DNA of 64,000 nucleotides, taken from assembly GCA_029721435.1 (NCBI GenBank), contig CM056583.1:44855120-44919119 (forward strand). The letters run 5' to 3'. The position numbers and the translations under genes were made by a program. This document shows, piece after piece, positions 54,206 to 64,000 of the stretch (position 1 is the stretch's first letter; each line of letters opens with the position of its first letter). Under the pieces are notes generated by a model. The model saw only the letters and a list, made by a program, of their open reading frames with translations, made no database searches and was not told the DNA's origin. The DNA is from Gymnothorax reevesii (lineage: Eukaryota > Chordata > Actinopteri > Anguilliformes > Muraenidae).

Positions 54206-55816
54206 CAGCGCCCTCCATAATTCGTGGCACCCCTGGCTAAGATGTGTTAAAACCCTTAAAATAAATTCAAATTTTATTGTAGAAGCATACTCTATCACTG
54301 AAAATTGTAGAAAAATGTAACCTTCAACTCAAGTGAATTTTACAGAAAAAAAAATCCCTGACGAAGAAATAATTATTTTTCATAAAATCACTGTTCCACA
54401 ATTACTGGCACCCCTAACAATTCCTAGGAAATAAATGTTATTGAAGTATTTCTGTCATTTCTACAGTAGTTTACAAAGTTGATCAGAGTATCTAGGAACA
54501 TTTAATTAGTAATTCATCACTTCCTGTTTCCCTGGGTATAAATATGACGTGACACAGAGGCCATTTCTCTTATCCACACTTCAACATGGGAAAGACAAAG
54601 GAACACACCTTTCAAGTAAGGCAGATGTGTGTCGACCTTCACAAGTCAGGCAATGGCTACAAGAAAATAGCCACTCACCTGCACCTGCCCATATCTACTG
54701 TCAGAGGAACCATTAAGAAGTTTAAATCAACTGGAACAGTGGTAAACAAGCCTGGACGGGACACAAGGTTATTTTGCCACCACACACAGTGAGGAGGATG
54801 GTAAGAGAAATAAAAAGTTCTCCAAAGCTAACTGCTAAAGAATTGCAACAAATGATAGCATCTTGGGGTCACAAAGTCTCCAAAACAACCATCAGGCGCT
54901 ATCTACATGCAAACAAGCTGTTTTGGGAGGCATGCATGGAAAAAACCTTTTCTCACTCACAATCATAAACGCAAACGTCTGGAGTTCACTAAGCGGTACT
55001 GGGACTTCAACTCGGACCATGTGCTTTGGTCAGATGAGACCAAGATAGAGCTTTTTGGCAACAAACACTCTAAGTTGGTCTGGCGGAACATAAAAGATGA
55101 GTATGCAGAAAAGCACCTCATGCCCACTGTGAAGTATGGGGGAGGATTGGTGATGCTGTGGGCCTGTTTCTCTTCCAGAGACCCTGGGAACCTTGTTAGG
55201 GTGCATGGCATCATGAACGCTTTGAAATACCAGGACATTTTAAATCAAAATCTGGTGGCCTCTGCCCGAAAGCTGAAGATGGGTTGTCATTGGGAATTTC
55301 AGCAAGATAATGACCCTAAACATGTGGCCAAATCTACACAGAAATGGTTCACCATACACAGAATCAAGCTCCTCCCATGGGCATCTTAGTCCCCAGACCT
55401 CAACCTCATTGAAAACCTGTGGGGTGAGCTGAAGAGGAAAGTGCAGAGGAGAGGACCCAGGTCGCTGGATGATTTAGAGAGATTGTGCAAGGAGGAATGG
55501 TCGAAGAGCCCTCTTTTTGTATTCTCCCATCTTTTGAAACATTATAGGAGAAGATTAGGTGCTGTTTTGTTGGCAAAAGTGGGTTGTACAAAGTATTAAC
55601 ATCAGGGGTGCTAATAATTGTGGCACACATGATTTGATGTAAAAGAATTATTTTTTAATGAGGGATTTTTTCCCACTGAATGATTGCACTTGAATTAAAG
55701 GTTGGATTTTCTTCTTTTTTTCATCGTGGTCCTATATTATTCAGAAAAAAACTGAATTTATTAGAAGCTAAAGAACACATCTTAACCAGAGGTGCCAATA
55801 ATTATGGAGGGCGCTA
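54206..55816 (+). mobile_element. Tc1-like transposon, copy D
   Basis: The left end CAGCGCCCTCCATAATTC and the right end AATTATGGAGGGCGCT are flanked by TA at 54204-54205 and 55817-55818. It is 1611 bp long, the same family as copies B and C but in plus orientation, and is inserted in the L1-like relic. Confidence 0.93.
54586..55599 (+). pseudogene. Tc1-like transposase, copy D (broken)
   Basis: ATG 54586 opens the HTH region ([19 protein letters not shown]). One base is lost near 54757 in the NKPGR hook and one T gained near 54921 (CTGTTTTGG) returns to the first frame. [11 protein letters not shown] and [10 protein letters not shown] carry the two aspartates. TAG at 55387-55389 interrupts before SPDLNLIENLW, which holds the glutamate. 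The frame then runs open to TAA 55597-55599. Inactive. Confidence 0.88.
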
Positions 55817-56642
55817 TATTAGTTTCCAATAGTCATCATCTACTATGCTACTGTTCTGATCAGCGTTCCATTTCAGATTGGTAGTGAGATGGTTAGGTTG
55901 GTTGATAACAGATGCTGGTAAGTTTTGGATACAACATGTCTTTGTTTTCATAGCTGGATAAAGAAATTATAAAGTGGTGGAGTGGATAGTGTGGTGTTTG
56001 CTGTAAAATTTTGGGTTTTCTCAGAATTTTTAAGCTGTAGGTATGAGTAATACTGATTAGCAGGAAGTGCAAATCTGCCCATAAGATCTTGGAATAATCA
56101 GAAAGAGCCATTATTTATTATGTGTTTGAGCTGGGTTATTCCTTTTTGTTTCCATACTGAAAAGTAAGCTGGTTTACCATTTATAGTGATGTCTGGGGTG
56201 TGCCACATAGGAGACAAATTGGTTGGTAAAGTTAAGTGTTTGGACTGTGGGTTGACTCTGTACCAGGAGTCAAGCGTAGTCGAGATACAGGGGTTGGTAC
56301 AAAGCATCCTTGGTGCCATCTTTTCCGCGGGTAAATGGTGCACAGATATTGACCAATTCACATAATGCTAAATAAAATGGGACTCACTGGACCAAGTGAT
56401 TTTCTTTTCTTGATGTGAGCTCCCATTACGACACTCACGTGCTCAGTGTAGGCGCTTTTGGCAGTGGACGGGGGTTAGAACGGGCACTGTGACTGTGGCT
56501 ACAAACTACTACAAGCAGCAGGATGTAATGCACTGTGTTGTGACAGGTTACTCACATAACTATCCTTAAATATTCAGGGACTTGTGCCACAGTAGCCTCT
56601 CTGTTGGTCCGAACCTGACGAGATGCCTTTGTTGCCCTAGTG

Positions 56643-56847
56643 CAGGGATACTCACTCTTTTCCAGATTGAGCCGCAGTGGGTACAGGCTTTCATTCTAAC
56701 CATGCAGTCTCACTCCTGATTCTACAGATCACAGGTCTTTGGCAAAAGCTTCAAGGGTTGATTAGTAGAATCAGGTGTGTGACTGGTTGGTTAGAATGAA
56801 AGCCTGCATCCACAGCGGCTCAATCTGGAAAAGAGTGAGTATCCCTG
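56643..56847. mobile_element. hAT-type miniature element with 8-bp duplication
   Basis: 205 bp. CAGGGATACTCACTCTTTTC at the left is mirrored by GAAAAGAGTGAGTATCCCTG at the right. The inverted repeats continue inward for about 65 bp each (ATTGAGCCGC against GCGGCTCAAT, CTTTCATTCTAACC against GGTTAGAATGAAAG). CCCTAGTG flanks both sides (56635-56642 and 56848-56855), a perfect 8-bp target duplication as made by hAT transposases. No ORF. Confidence 0.92.
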
Positions 56848-57088
56848 CCCTAGTGCATCATGAGCCTTGGGTACCCAACACTGGCTGCGGTTCAGGGTTT
56901 GTCCCTCCTTGAACCACTGTCAGTCGGTCCTCACTCTGCTGAATGAGTGACCCTAGAGCCTTACCACTTTAGAGATACCCTGACCCACTAGTCTGGCCAT
57001 TACAGTTTGGCTCTTGTCAAAGTCGTACAGATCCGACTTCCAACATCCAACACACTGACTACAAAAACCCACTGTTCACTTATGGTCT

Positions 57089-57275
57089 CAGGCGGAGCTC
57101 CCCAAATCATGGCCCTCGAGGGCAGAGAGCTGCTGGTTTCCCCATATTCTTTTACCTGGCACTCAGGAGGGCTGATCGTCTGGCCAACCAGAAGTAGTAA
57201 TTGTTCACGTAATAGTTTGGAAGGAAAATAAAACAGGACTGGATTTGACTTGAGGACCAGATTTGGGCAGCCCTG
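57089..57275. mobile_element. second hAT-like miniature element
   Basis: CAGGCGGAGCTCCCCAAATC at the left and GATTTGGGCAGCCCTG at the right form an imperfect inverted repeat, with GGCCCTCGAGGGC just inside. It resembles the CAGGGGCTCCCCAAATC family of hAT-like elements in vertebrates. No clean 8-bp duplication was found. Confidence 0.6.
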
Positions 57276-57283
57276 GTCTGCCT

Positions 57284-58605
57284 GTCTCCAGGTCGGCACG
57301 CACCATTGTGATAAGACAATCAAAATTATTCACTTCATCTGTTTTGTCAATGTCTGGCTAATCAGTGTATATCCCAGTGCTCAGATCTGGAGGGAGTACT
57401 ACAGCTTAATAAGATGAGAGGTTCACTGAACTGGTGGAAGGCAGCTATGCACTTACCTTTAGAATCATCTAAGAAATAATTAAAAGATAACATATCTGAG
57501 TCTACCTTCATCATACTGGTGATTGTTGAGCGTTTTTCAAAAAAGCAGGGAGTTGAGACATTTAACTGAATCTCATTTAAAGGGACATTTGTTAATTTTT
57601 TTAATGAAGGACAGAATTCTTGTGAATAAGTAATTGAAGGAGTTCCACATTCAGTGAGGACAGAAGAGTTTTTGAATGTAGAAAGAGTATATGGTTAAGG
57701 TGAGGAGACTTTGACGGGGAACTGCTGTAGAGGGGTGTATCTGGATTATGTCAGCTGCATGACGAGGACATATGAAGGGGTTCCACTGTCGTGTAATTGG
57801 TTTCAGGATTATGGACACGTGAAAATAGTTTATTGGAAAAGGAGGCAGTGGTGTAGACCAAACAGCCAGCTGTGTACATGTGTTCACTGTGAACAAAATC
57901 ATGAGGTGGGGCAGTAAAGTGTGACAAGAGGAAGACTAAGCGGGCGATGGAACAAACTAGAACACAAGGTGCAATATTTTCTGTGGGAGCAAAAGAAAGA
58001 GAAAGGACAAAAAACGAAAGTGGTAACGAGTCAGGACAGAGCTTGATGGAGTGGGATGAGTTGGAATTGAGCAAATAACGATGGTGAAACAAGGCCTCAT
58101 GAAGCTTTGAACCTTTTTGAATCACTGTATTAGAAATTTTCTTACTACTTGAAGCTTCATTTATAGCAATCCTGGGTGACTACTGCAAGTTAAATGGATG
58201 CTCTGCGGACAAACAAAGCTGCTTGCTCACAGTAAAGTATTGTTGTGTACATGCTTAATAGTTTTTTGTGAATATGTCTGTGTTGTTGTTGCGATCATGA
58301 CAGGTTGGTTAGCAATCTGATTCCAGAACTGTTGGACTATGGATAATGTTATGAATGGGGTTCACAAGATTACAGGGCAGAGGCTGTGAACTTGGCGAAC
58401 AGGGCAGTAATCACTGTCAACAACGTCAACCACTGCAACCCATGAGTAATGCTTCCTTTCAGTCCACTAAAGTAGGGTGCATGTCACACCAATTTTCAAA
58501 ACCATCCCTGTCAAACTGAGGCAGTTTGATGTTTCACACTAAATGAACCAGGAAGTGGTTAAAATGTAAGCAGCCATGTGTTTTTTCTCAAAATTAAAGT
58601 TCTGG
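57284..58605. other. no feature recognised
   Basis: Long minus-strand ORFs at 57651-58125 have no recognisable motif. They could be worn LINE sequence, but I cannot show it. Confidence 0.35.
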
Positions 58606-58675
58606 CACATTACATTACATTACATTACAGGTTCTTAGCAGACGCTCCTATCCAGAGCGACGTACAAAAGTGCAC
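58606..58675. repeat. (ATTAC)n plus common fish repeat block
   Basis: Four to five ACATT/ATTAC units are followed by TTAGCAGACGCTCCTATCCA and GAGCGACGTAC, a block present in very many teleost loci. Confidence 0.6.
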
Positions 58676-58774
58676 AGGATCAGTACAAAAGTGCAGAGCT
58701 CATAGGAGACAAGAACAAGTGCTAACAGTAAGTGGCAGAACACTTTCCATTGTCACAGATTGTTACAGATCTAA

Positions 58775-59025
58775 ACCAATAACAAAAGGGCAAAGGCAAG
58801 TGAACAAAATGGCAACAAAGTCAAGTGCAAAAAGGGCACTAAAATAAAATAAGTGCAACAAAAGGGGTAACAGGTCAAGAGTAACAAAGGGGCAGGAACA
58901 TGTAGTAAACCAACAACAAAATGGGGTGCAACACAGTGAAGGGCAACCACATTAAGTGGTAACAAAATCAGGAAATAAACAAAATTAAATGCAACAAGAT
59001 CGTGAAAGGGCAACAAATCAAGGGA
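58775..59025. repeat. degenerate tandem repeat rich in GCAACAAA
   Basis: GGCAACAAA, GTGCAACA or AACAAAATGG words recur at irregular 20-35 base spacing. The 115-codon minus ORF over it is a by-product of this repeat. Confidence 0.4.
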
Positions 59026-60160
59026 AGTAGGGACAGGATTCAGGGCAGTGGAGTAGGGGAAAGGTGGAGCCTGAAGAGGTGGATTGCCTCTGAAATTTTC
59101 CCCTGAAGTTCGAAGCAAGCTTTGGAGCCATGGTGTCAGAACATTTTAAGTTCCGAGGTCAGACATCAAATCAGTGGGAAATAGATAGAGGTGATTAAGG
59201 AAATATTCAATATTTGTAAATGGTGAGAGTATCGGCTGATGACCTGCATTGGTCCGGGAGCAACACTCCAATGCCACCTCTTGTACCATTGCAGAGAAGG
59301 AGGTAGACAAAGACAGGTACATCAGCATGGGGCTGAGTGAGCTGGAGGTGTATGGAATGATAGAGGGGGGAGTGAATGGGGAGAGGTAGCGAAAGGAGGC
59401 CGATGTCAGAATGCGAGCGAGCAGGAGGGGAAGAAAAAGAATACGATTATCCTGGGAGAAAAAGAGTGTGAAGGACAAAAAGATGAGGAAAACAAGTTCA
59501 TGACAAGATCTGTTAATGTAATGTGGAGGTTTAATGAGAGGGTGGAGTTAAAACCACTGACACTCAAATACTCACAAAATTAATCAGAGCAGGAGTAGGT
59601 GACGTTAACTATATAAGAGTGCAAGGGGATGATAAATTGTGTTTTGGGTTTAACACAGAGACCCAAAATGCATTAAAACTACTGTGTGCAGGAAGACTCA
59701 AAACCACAAAGGCAAAATTGGAGAGAGGAAACCCATCCTGTGTAAAGGGGTAATAATAGTTGTCCCCGTTAGTATTAGCATGAGAGATATAGGTAGCTAG
59801 TCTAATATCTGAAAGTGGGTTACAGTACAGGAAAAAAATGATCATTAGAATGACAAGAAGAGTTGTAAAAAAGGAGACAGAAACAGTGCTGGATGAGTTT
59901 GATCCCAAGGGTTTTCCGAAAGACCATTACTTTGGATTTATTGAATATGTGTGGACGACCTTGAATTTGAATTTATTGAATATGGTGGGAATTTGTTCTG
60001 AAGCCAATAAAGTGTTTCAATTGCCAGGCCCAGGAGTTTGGGAATATAGTGAAGATATGCAAGAGCATAATTAGGTAATTAGGGGAACATGAATATGAGA
60101 AATGTGGATTGGGCATAGAGCTGAAATGCTTTTACGGGAGAACACAGTGTTTTATACTGG
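59026..60160. other. no feature recognised
   Basis: Minus ORFs of 99-110 codons (59146-59478, 59609-59908) are hydrophobic but match nothing I know. No splice context. Confidence 0.35.
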
Positions 60161-60164
60161 GAAT

Positions 60165-60360
60165 ATAAATGGCCTCCCTCCATAGGCTCCCTGTCCATTT
60201 TAGAATGAATTTTAAAATTTTAATGTTTGTGTTCAAGTCACTGAATAGATTAGCACCACAGTATATTGCAGACCTCTTGCATGTTTACACCCCCTCCCGG
60301 TCGTTGAGGTCTGCTGATCAGCTCTGTCTGGTCGTCCCAAAAACCAGACGAAAAACCAGG
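60165..60360 (+). mobile_element. L2-like LINE fragment, 3' end of ORF2
   Basis: The plus strand reads LHRLPVHFRMNFKILMFVFK, then LNRLAPQYIADLLHVYTPSR and SLRSADQLCLVVPKTRRKTR. This is the conserved C-terminal segment of L2-like fish LINEs, where relatives continue K-T-K-G-D-R-A-F-S-V and then A-P-x-L-W-N. The 5' end is truncated near 60165. At the GDRAFSV point it passes directly into the 30-bp tandem array. Confidence 0.8.
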
Positions 60361-62310
60361 GGTGACCGCGCCTTCTCAGTGAAAACCAGGAGCGTCCGCG
60401 CCTTCTCAGTGATAACCAGGGGCAACCCCGCCTCCACAGTGATAACCAGGAGTGACCGCGCCTTCTCAGTGATAACCAGGAGTGACCGCGCCTTCTCAGT
60501 GATAACCAGGGGTGACCGCGCCTTCTCAGTGAAAACCAGGAGCGTCCGCGCCTTCTCAGTGATAACCAAGAGCGTCCGGGCCTTCTCAGTGATAACCAGG
60601 AGCGACCGCGCCTTCTCAATGATAGCCAGGGGCGACCGCGCCTCCTCAGTGATAACCAGGAGCGACCGCGCCTTCTCAGTGATAACCAGGAGTGACCGCG
60701 CCTTCTCAATGATAGCCAGGGGCGACCGCGCCTCCTCAGTGATAACCAGGAGTGATCGCGCCATCTCAGTGATAACCAGGGGTGACCGCGCCTTCTCAGT
60801 GATAACCAAGAGCGTCCGGGCCTTCTCAATGATAACCAGGAGCGACCGCGCCTTCTCAATGATAACCAGGGGCGACCGCGCCTCCTCAGTGATAACCAGG
60901 AGCGACCGCGCCTTCTCAGTGATAACCAGGAGTGACCGCGCCTTCTCAATGATAAACAGGGGCGACCGCTCCTCCTCAGTGACAACCAGGAGCAACCGCG
61001 CCTTCTCAGTGATAACCAGGGGTGACCGCACCTTCTCAGTGATAACCAGGGGCAACCGCGCCTCCTCAGTGATAACCAGGAGTGACCGCGCCTTCTCAGT
61101 GATAACCAGGGGTGACCGCGCCTTCTCAGTGATAACCAGGAGCGACTATGCCTCCTCAGTGATAACCAGGAGCGACCGCACCTTCTCAGTGATAACCAGG
61201 AGCGACCACGCCTTCTCAATGATAACCAGGAGTGACCGCGCCTCCTCAGTGATAACCAGGAGTGACCATGCCTTCTCAGTGATAACCAGGAGTGCCCGCG
61301 CCTTCTCAGTGATAACCAGGGGTGACCGCGCCTTCTCAGTGATAACCAGGAGCGACTGCGCCTCCTCAGTGATAACCAGGAGCGACCGCAACTTCTCAGT
61401 GATAACCAGGAGCGACCACGCCTTCTCAATGATAACCAGGAGTGACCGCGCCTCCTCAGTGATAACCAGGAGTGACCATGCCTTCTCAGTGATAACCAGG
61501 AGTGCCCGCGCTTTCTCAGTGATAACCAGGGCCGACCGCACCTTCTCAGTGATAACCAGGAGTGACCGCGCCTCCTCAGTGATAACCAGGAGTGACCGCG
61601 CCTTCTCAGTGATAACCAGGGGCAACCGCGCCACCTCAGTGATAACCATGAGTGACCACACCTTCTCAGTGATAGCCAGGAGCGACCGCGCCTTCTCAGT
61701 GATAACCAGGAGTGACCGCGCCTTCTCAATGATAACCAGGGGCGACCGCTCCTCCTCAGTGATAACCAGGAGCGACCGCGCCTTCTCAGTGATAACCAGG
61801 GGTGACCGCACCTTCTCAGTGATAACCAGGAGCGACCGCGCCTTCTCAGTGATAACCAGGAGCGACCACGCCTTCTCAGTGATAACCAGGAGCGACTGCG
61901 CCTTCTCAGTGATAACCAGGGCCAACCGCACCTTCTCAGTGATAACCAGGGGTGACCGCGCCTCCTCAGTGATAACCAGGAGTGACCGCGCCTTCTCAGT
62001 GATAACCAGGGGCAACCGCGCCTCCTCAGTGATAACCAGGAGTGACCGCGCCTTCTCAGTGATAACCAGGGGCGACCGCGCCTTCTCAGTGATAACCAGG
62101 GGCGACCGTGCCTTCTCAGTGATAACCAGGAGTGACCGCGCCTCCTCAGTGATAACCAGGAGTGACCGCGCCTCCTCAGTGATAACCAGGGGTGACTGCG
62201 CCTTCTCAGTGATAACCAGGGGCGAACGTGCCTTCTCAGTGATAACCAGGAGTGACCGCGCCTCCTCAGTGATAACCAGGAGTGACCGCGCCTTCTCAGT
62301 GATAACCATA
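60361..62310. repeat. minisatellite, 65 units of exactly 30 bp
   Basis: 65 consecutive 30-bp units with no insertion or deletion. The consensus codes the decapeptide S/G-D-R-A-F-S-V-I-T-R on the plus strand. Variation is by substitution only (AGTGACC/AGCGACC/GGCGACC at the start; CCTTCT/CCTCCT; CAGTGA/CAATGA). Blocks of units recur: 61141-61320 is repeated at 61351-61530 (7-unit offset) and 60901-60990 at 61681-61770 (26-unit offset). Because 30 is divisible by three, several frames stay open (716 codons plus, 696, 387 and 245 minus). I do not call these genes. Confidence 0.95.
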
Positions 62311-62319
62311 ACAACTTAA

Positions 62320-62739
62320 ACAAATTTATTCTTCACTGATTTGGTCCAAAAATTTCCACAAATAATCCAGTGTGTAATCTTAAAACACTCTAATGCGACT
62401 ATGTAACTCTGATGCCAAAACAAAAACTCTCCCTCACTGAGCAAAATCACAGCATTTATAAAGACTAGGATTATTCTGGAAAGATTTACAGGAGTCCTGG
62501 GTGATCCAGCCCATTCCAGGCAAGAAGAAGCCAGAAACCTCTAGAAAGCACTAGTGTATTTCATCACAAACAAGTGGTGTTGCATCAGATCATGTTTTTC
62601 TACAGACATATCGCCAGAGGGTGCCAAATAATGAGCAAAATAAACAAATAGCTGACCAGTAAGGCAGCACAAATAGTATGTAAAAAATCTCTATTTAAAA
62701 TTATATACAGTACTTTACATAAAACACTCAAACATAACA
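62320..62739 (-). repeat. probable 3' LTR of a second Gypsy element
   Basis: The minus strand starts TGTTATG at 62739 after a good polypurine tract. It has a TTATAAATG box at about 62456 and AATAAA at 62325-62330. The outer end could not be fixed, and the minisatellite begins within about 15 bases of the AATAAA. Confidence 0.5.
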
Positions 62740-62753
62740 CCTCCCCTCTTTTA
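62740..62753 (-). promoter_or_regulatory. polypurine tract of the second Gypsy element
   Basis: The minus strand reads CTAAAAGAGGGGAGG directly before TGTTATG, a classic plus-strand primer site. Confidence 0.7.
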
Positions 62754-62912
62754 GAAAAGAAAGGTTCGCTAAAAGCTTTCTTTTGTTAAAATTAACACGG
62801 TTTTATAATCAGTATGATCTTGAAACTTCACACATAAAGTATCATTGATCATTATAACAATCATACACATAACAACCCATGCAATTTTCACAATCAAATA
62901 GAGAAGTAAAAC

Positions 62913-64000
62913 TTACATGCGTGTAAGTGCATCTGGAAAGTGCAAAATAACAACATTATCTTTTCCTCTGATGTGATAAATATCTGAATCATACTCTTGC
63001 AACAGTAAACTCCATCTCACTAATCTTTGATTCCTGTTTTTGATCTTATGCAAGAATGTGAGGGGATTATGATCACGTTGATAGAAGTAGCTGAACAAGT
63101 CAAGTAGACTTCAAAATGTTGTAAAGCCAAAGCAAGTACCAAACATTCTTTTTCAATTGCTGAATAGTTTTTTTGATGTTTTTCAAACTTTTTGGAAAAG
63201 TAACAAACAGGGTGATCTCCTCCATCAGTGTCTTCTTGCAGTAAAACTGCACCTGTACCAATATCACTGGCATCAACAGCCAACTTGATCTCCTTTTTGA
63301 AATTAGGAAATAAGAGAACTGGTGCATTTTTGAGGATAGCTTTCAGTTGGTCAAAGGAATTTTTAATCCCAAACAAATTTTGCATTGTTCTTCAGTAAAT
63401 TTGTCAAAGGTTCAGAAATGATGGAATTTCAGAATTTTCTGTAGTAGCCAGCTATCCTTAGAAATTTCATAAGTGGTCTTTTAGTTGTAGGTTCAGGAAA
63501 TTCAGTGATTACTTTTTCTTTTGCATCAATTGGTTTGACTTGACCCTGTCCTACAATATGACCTAAGTAAATAACTGTAGCTTAACAAGAGTCACTTTTA
63601 ACAAAGTTGTAGTCAGCTTATTATCATTCACTCACTGAAATTAGTCACTGATGTAGGTGAGGTGCTCTTGGAAGCTGTCGCTGGTGATGATTATGTCATA
63701 AATGTAGGCCTCACTTCCTAGTAGTCCAGCAATCACTCTGTTTACCAGGCATTGAAAGGTAGCTGGAGAATTTTTCATCCCAAAGAGCATCACCTTGTAT
63801 TGGTATAATCCATACAAGCCAGAGATTTCCTTTGCTCTGTTTATTACAGGGATCTGCCAGAAGCCCTTGAGGAGATCAAACTTGGTGACATACTTTGACT
63901 GTGTAACCTTGACAATGCAGTAATCCATCCTGAGAATAGGATATGAGTTTGTTTTTGATAGAGTACTCACCTTCAGTCTGTCACAATTCTATATGTTCCA
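62913..64000 (-). pseudogene. decayed RT-RNase H of a second Gmr1-like Gypsy element (runs off the window)
   Basis: Minus-strand pieces in order: RT (63970-63641) with FDLLKGFWQIPV, LFGMKNSPATFQ and an active-site block reading YIYD, so one of the two catalytic aspartates is lost; RNase H start (63385-63020) with LAVDASDIGTGAVLLQ and IEKECLVLALALQHFEVYL; and its end (63098-62913) with DHNPLTFLHKIKNRNQRLVR. Frames change at least twice. RNase H is followed after about 160 bp by the polypurine tract and LTR, leaving no room for an integrase behind it, so the order was again integrase before RT. The 5' part lies beyond 64000. Confidence 0.85.

Larger units (their letters stand above)
53813..56361 (-). 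mobile_element. L1-like LINE ORF2 3' relic, split by Tc1 copy D
   Basis: The minus strand from 56361 reads NPCISTTLDSWYRVN, NLSPMWHTPDI and AYFSVWKQKGITQLKHIINN, which follows the C-terminal region of fish L1-type ORF2 (N-P-I-...-W, ...F-x-x-W-x-x-K-G-I-x-x-x-x-D-L). After the Tc1 insertion it resumes with HLLTPMCTLSGTAHLFSHFG and HPTLPEICLLGHL at 54067-53900, resembling the L1 segment ending I-P-L-x-P-x-x-C-L-L-G. Stops are present and the element is 5' truncated. Confidence 0.6.

Noticed and set aside
57651..59908. several 80-124-codon minus ORFs as a host gene
   Set aside because: No familiar motif, no splice structure, and they overlap degenerate repeats.
60361..62310. CRISPR-like array
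   Set aside because: The units are contiguous 30-bp tandem repeats with no unique spacers, in vertebrate DNA beside a LINE fragment.
60169..62319. 716-codon plus-strand gene (and 696-, 387- and 245-codon minus-strand ORFs)
   Set aside because: The long frames follow from a stop-free 30-bp unit; the only non-repeat part is a truncated LINE C-terminus. No start, splice or promoter context.

Overview
This window is vertebrate nuclear DNA, almost certainly from a ray-finned fish. It carries one recognisable host gene with spliced exons, several Tc1-like DNA transposons of the types common in fish, L2-like and L1-like LINE relics, hAT-type miniature elements and Ty3/Gypsy elements with a Gmr1-like gene order. 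There are no prokaryotic operons, and no CRISPR, tRNA or rRNA gene that I can support.

Positions 4875-18340 (minus strand) hold the 5' two thirds of the alpha-adducin gene (add1). Eleven coding exons were spliced by eye. All junctions are GT/AG, no in-frame stop interrupts them, and they join into residues 1-532. The 3' exons (rest of the neck and the tail) lie beyond position 1. A CpG-rich patch with a good splice donor near 51138 is a candidate non-coding first exon and promoter, which would make intron 1 about 33 kb long.

Transposons fill much of the rest. There are four near full-length Tc1-like copies (892-2486, 2776-4510, 10281-11887, 54206-55816), all with TA duplications and broken transposases. 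Two are nested in other elements: one in a GGTCACC-ended non-coding element, one in an L1-like ORF2. Two further Tc1 pieces lie at 23990-24808 and 38830-39400. L2-like LINE pieces lie at 23190-26077 (plus), 28690-30040 (minus) and 60165-60360 (plus). Several short non-coding fish repeat families, many with GGACGGACG-rich tails, occupy 26-32 kb and other spots.

The best preserved element is a Ty3/Gypsy retrotransposon at 44380-50435 (minus). It has two 496-bp LTRs that look identical, a 4-bp target duplication and one open Gag-Pol frame of about 1604 codons. Its integrase precedes reverse transcriptase, and its Gag resembles the SCAN domain. A decayed second element with RT-RNase H next to its 3' LTR runs off the right edge (about 62320-64000).

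The most unusual structure is a 65-unit, 30-bp tandem array (60361-62310) with no length variation. It appears to have grown out of the 3' coding end of an L2-like LINE: the repeated decapeptide matches the conserved LINE segment immediately before it. The host gene and the transposons do not form a joint pathway; the elements sit in introns and flanks of add1.
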